From an uncultured Thalassospira sp. (GTDB taxonomy: Bacteria; Pseudomonadota; Alphaproteobacteria; Rhodospirillales_A; Thalassospiraceae), in NCBI GenBank assembly GCA_946885765.1, contig CAMPHD010000020.1, positions 1 to 18,687 of the forward strand: a DNA stretch of 18,687 nucleotides, in the 5' to 3' direction. The notes under the pieces were generated by a model that was not told the origin of the DNA, made no database searches, and saw only the letters and a list, made by a program, of their open reading frames with translations. Numbering within the stretch: the stretch's first letter is position 1; each line of letters opens with the position of its first letter. A program made the position numbers and the translations under genes. Positions 17,506 through 18,687 of the stretch are shown here, piece after piece.

Positions 17506-18687
17506 TTTCGGGATGTTCGATCACAAAGAACCCGACATCGATCGACCCTTCGTCAAACCCGGTTTCGCAATAGGACAGGTAATATTCCCACATCCGTTTG
17601 AAACGGATATCAAATCCCTGCTCGGCAATGCTGTCCCAGCCATGCTGGAAACGGCGCTGCCATTCGGTCAGTGTCCGGGCATAGGATTTGCCGAAAAATT
17701 CGGAATGCCGCAGCGAAAGACCGGCCTTGCCGATGGCCTTGCCAAGCGCCTCTGGCGAGGGCAGCAAACCGCCCGGGAAGATGTAGCGCTGGATAAAATC
17801 GGCACCCTTGCGGTAATCCTCGAACCGGTCGTGATCGATGGTGATGATTTGCAAAACGGCCTTGCCGCCCGGTCGCAAACGCTTGCGGATCATATCGAAA
17901 TAGATCGGCCAGTGTTCCTCGCCAACCGCCTCGAACATTTCAATCGAAACGATCTTGTCGAACTGCCCGTCCTGATGGCGATAATCACGAAGCTCGATTT
18001 TGGTACGATCCGAAAGACCAAGTGTTAACAGGCGATTGCGTGCAAAGGCATGCTGTTCGCGCGAAAGCGTCAAACCCGTGACATGGCAACGATGCTGGCC
18101 TGCCGCCATTTCGGCAAAACCGCCCCAGCCACACCCGACTTCCAGAACCTGTTCACCCGGTTGCAATGCCGCAAGTTCACAAATCCGGCGATATTTCGCA
18201 TCCTGTGCGGCTTCAAGTGTCATGTCCTTGCGGCGATAAAGACCCGATGAATAGGTCATCCCCGGATCAAGCCATTCCTGATAGAACCGGTTTCCAAGGT
18301 CATAGTGATAGGAAATATTGCGTTTTGATCCTTCGACCGTATTGGCATTTCGCAAATGCCCGATCCGGGCGACCAGCCGCGAAATCATGCCACCTGCCAG
18401 CCGGGCGCGAACGATATTTTCGTTCAGCATCGCCACCCGCATCACCTTGGTAAGGTCCGGGCTGCTCCAGGCGCCATCCATATAGGCCTCGGCAAAGGCA
18501 ACATCTCCACCCGTGGCAAGCCTGCGGATCGCCTTCCAGTCATGAATATGCAGGACTGCGCGGATATCGGTTTCTTCCTGCCCGGTAAACTGCAACGTAT
18601 CCCCGTCGGGCAAAACAATCGTCAGCCGACCGTAATGCAAATGCGCCAGAATGCGTTTCAGCATGATTTTCAGCAGATTGCGACTAC
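17492..18687 (-). CDS. CFA-family SAM-dependent methyltransferase (cyclopropane synthase-like), start uncertain
   Basis: This belongs to the family that uses S-adenosylmethionine to add a methylene or methyl group to unsaturated acyl chains of membrane phospholipids. The first ATG inside the window (complement of 18664) gives 390 residues, but the frame stays open to the window edge (NLLKI before that Met) with no obvious Shine-Dalgarno, so the true start may lie outside. Motifs, numbered from that Met: SYHYDLGNRFY (118-128), MTYSSGLY (136-143), SAM loop VLEVGCGWGGF (173-183), SIEMFEAVG (Glu245), and FIQRYIFPGGLLPS. Two residues that bind bicarbonate in E. coli Cfa are changed: Cys139 is Ser140, and His266 aligns with Gln272. 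This resembles the subgroup next to flavin oxidases and DUF1365. It could be a methyltransferase rather than a cyclopropane synthase. Confidence 0.88.
   Translation of the reverse strand, partial: SRNLLKIMLKRILAHLHYGRLTIVLPDGDTLQFTGQEETDIRAVLHIHDWKAIRRLATGGDVAFAEAYMDGAWSSPDLTKVMRVAMLNENIVRARLAGGMISRLVARIGHLRNANTVEGSKRNISYHYDLGNRFYQEWLDPGMTYSSGLYRRKDMTLEAAQDAKYRRICELAALQPGEQVLEVGCGWGGFAEMAAGQHRCHVTGLTLSREQHAFARNRLLTLGLSDRTKIELRDYRHQDGQFDKIVSIEMFEAVGEEHWPIYFDMIRKRLRPGGKAVLQIITIDHDRFEDYRKGADFIQRYIFPGGLLPSPEALGKAIGKAGLSLRHSEFFGKSYARTLTEWQRRFQHGWDSIAEQGFDIRFKRMWEYYLSYCETGFDEGSIDVGFFVIEHPENAAT

Overview
The window looks like a piece of an alphaproteobacterial chromosome of moderately high GC, most likely from Rhodospirillales. 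Thalassospira or a relative is a guess from protein texture, not a demonstrated assignment. The gene order zapE - mdh - sucC - sucD - sucA - sucB - lpdA is a classic alphaproteobacterial arrangement.

Region 1 (1-10190) is core metabolism. The 3' end of the zapE ATPase gene is followed by a 0.57 kb gene-free leader, then malate dehydrogenase with its own intrinsic terminator. Next comes a five-gene TCA operon (both succinyl-CoA synthetase subunits and the E1, E2 and E3 components of 2-oxoglutarate dehydrogenase) that ends at a strong terminator. The operon carries several RNA/DNA structures: a 29-bp near-perfect palindrome and a leader hairpin before sucC, a hairpin between the only good Shine-Dalgarno and the sucA start codon, and a GNRA-capped hairpin between sucA and sucB.

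Region 2 (10191-11273) is about 1.1 kb without a convincing gene. It holds a REP/MITE-like imperfect inverted repeat of roughly 105 bp, three tandem 11-bp repeats, a stretch that might be a decayed minus-strand gene, and the AT-richer upstream region of mgsA.

Region 3 (11274-13447) holds methylglyoxal synthase, an AEC-family transporter and, convergently, an RluA-family pseudouridine synthase whose tail is antisense to the end of the transporter gene.

Region 4 (13448-18687) is the most interesting part. A plus-strand set (DUF6134-like exported protein, SDR oxidoreductase, NTF2/SnoaL-like protein) has overlapping genes. It meets a minus-strand set head-on: a CFA-family methyltransferase, a GPH-type MFS transporter and a DUF3833 lipoprotein. 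SDR, NTF2, DUF3833, melibiose-type MFS and CFA-like methyltransferase resemble gene sets linked to the ChrR/sigma-E (ECF11) singlet-oxygen response and to furan/methyl fatty-acid synthesis. A TGATCC-N18-TAAGGA element in front of the plus-strand set fits such a sigma factor. The CFA-like protein lacks two of the usual bicarbonate ligands, so it may be a methyltransferase rather than a cyclopropane synthase. The combined proposal is a membrane-lipid modification module under envelope/photooxidative stress control, with a DUF6134-like protein as an added component. The promoter and the pathway link are inference.
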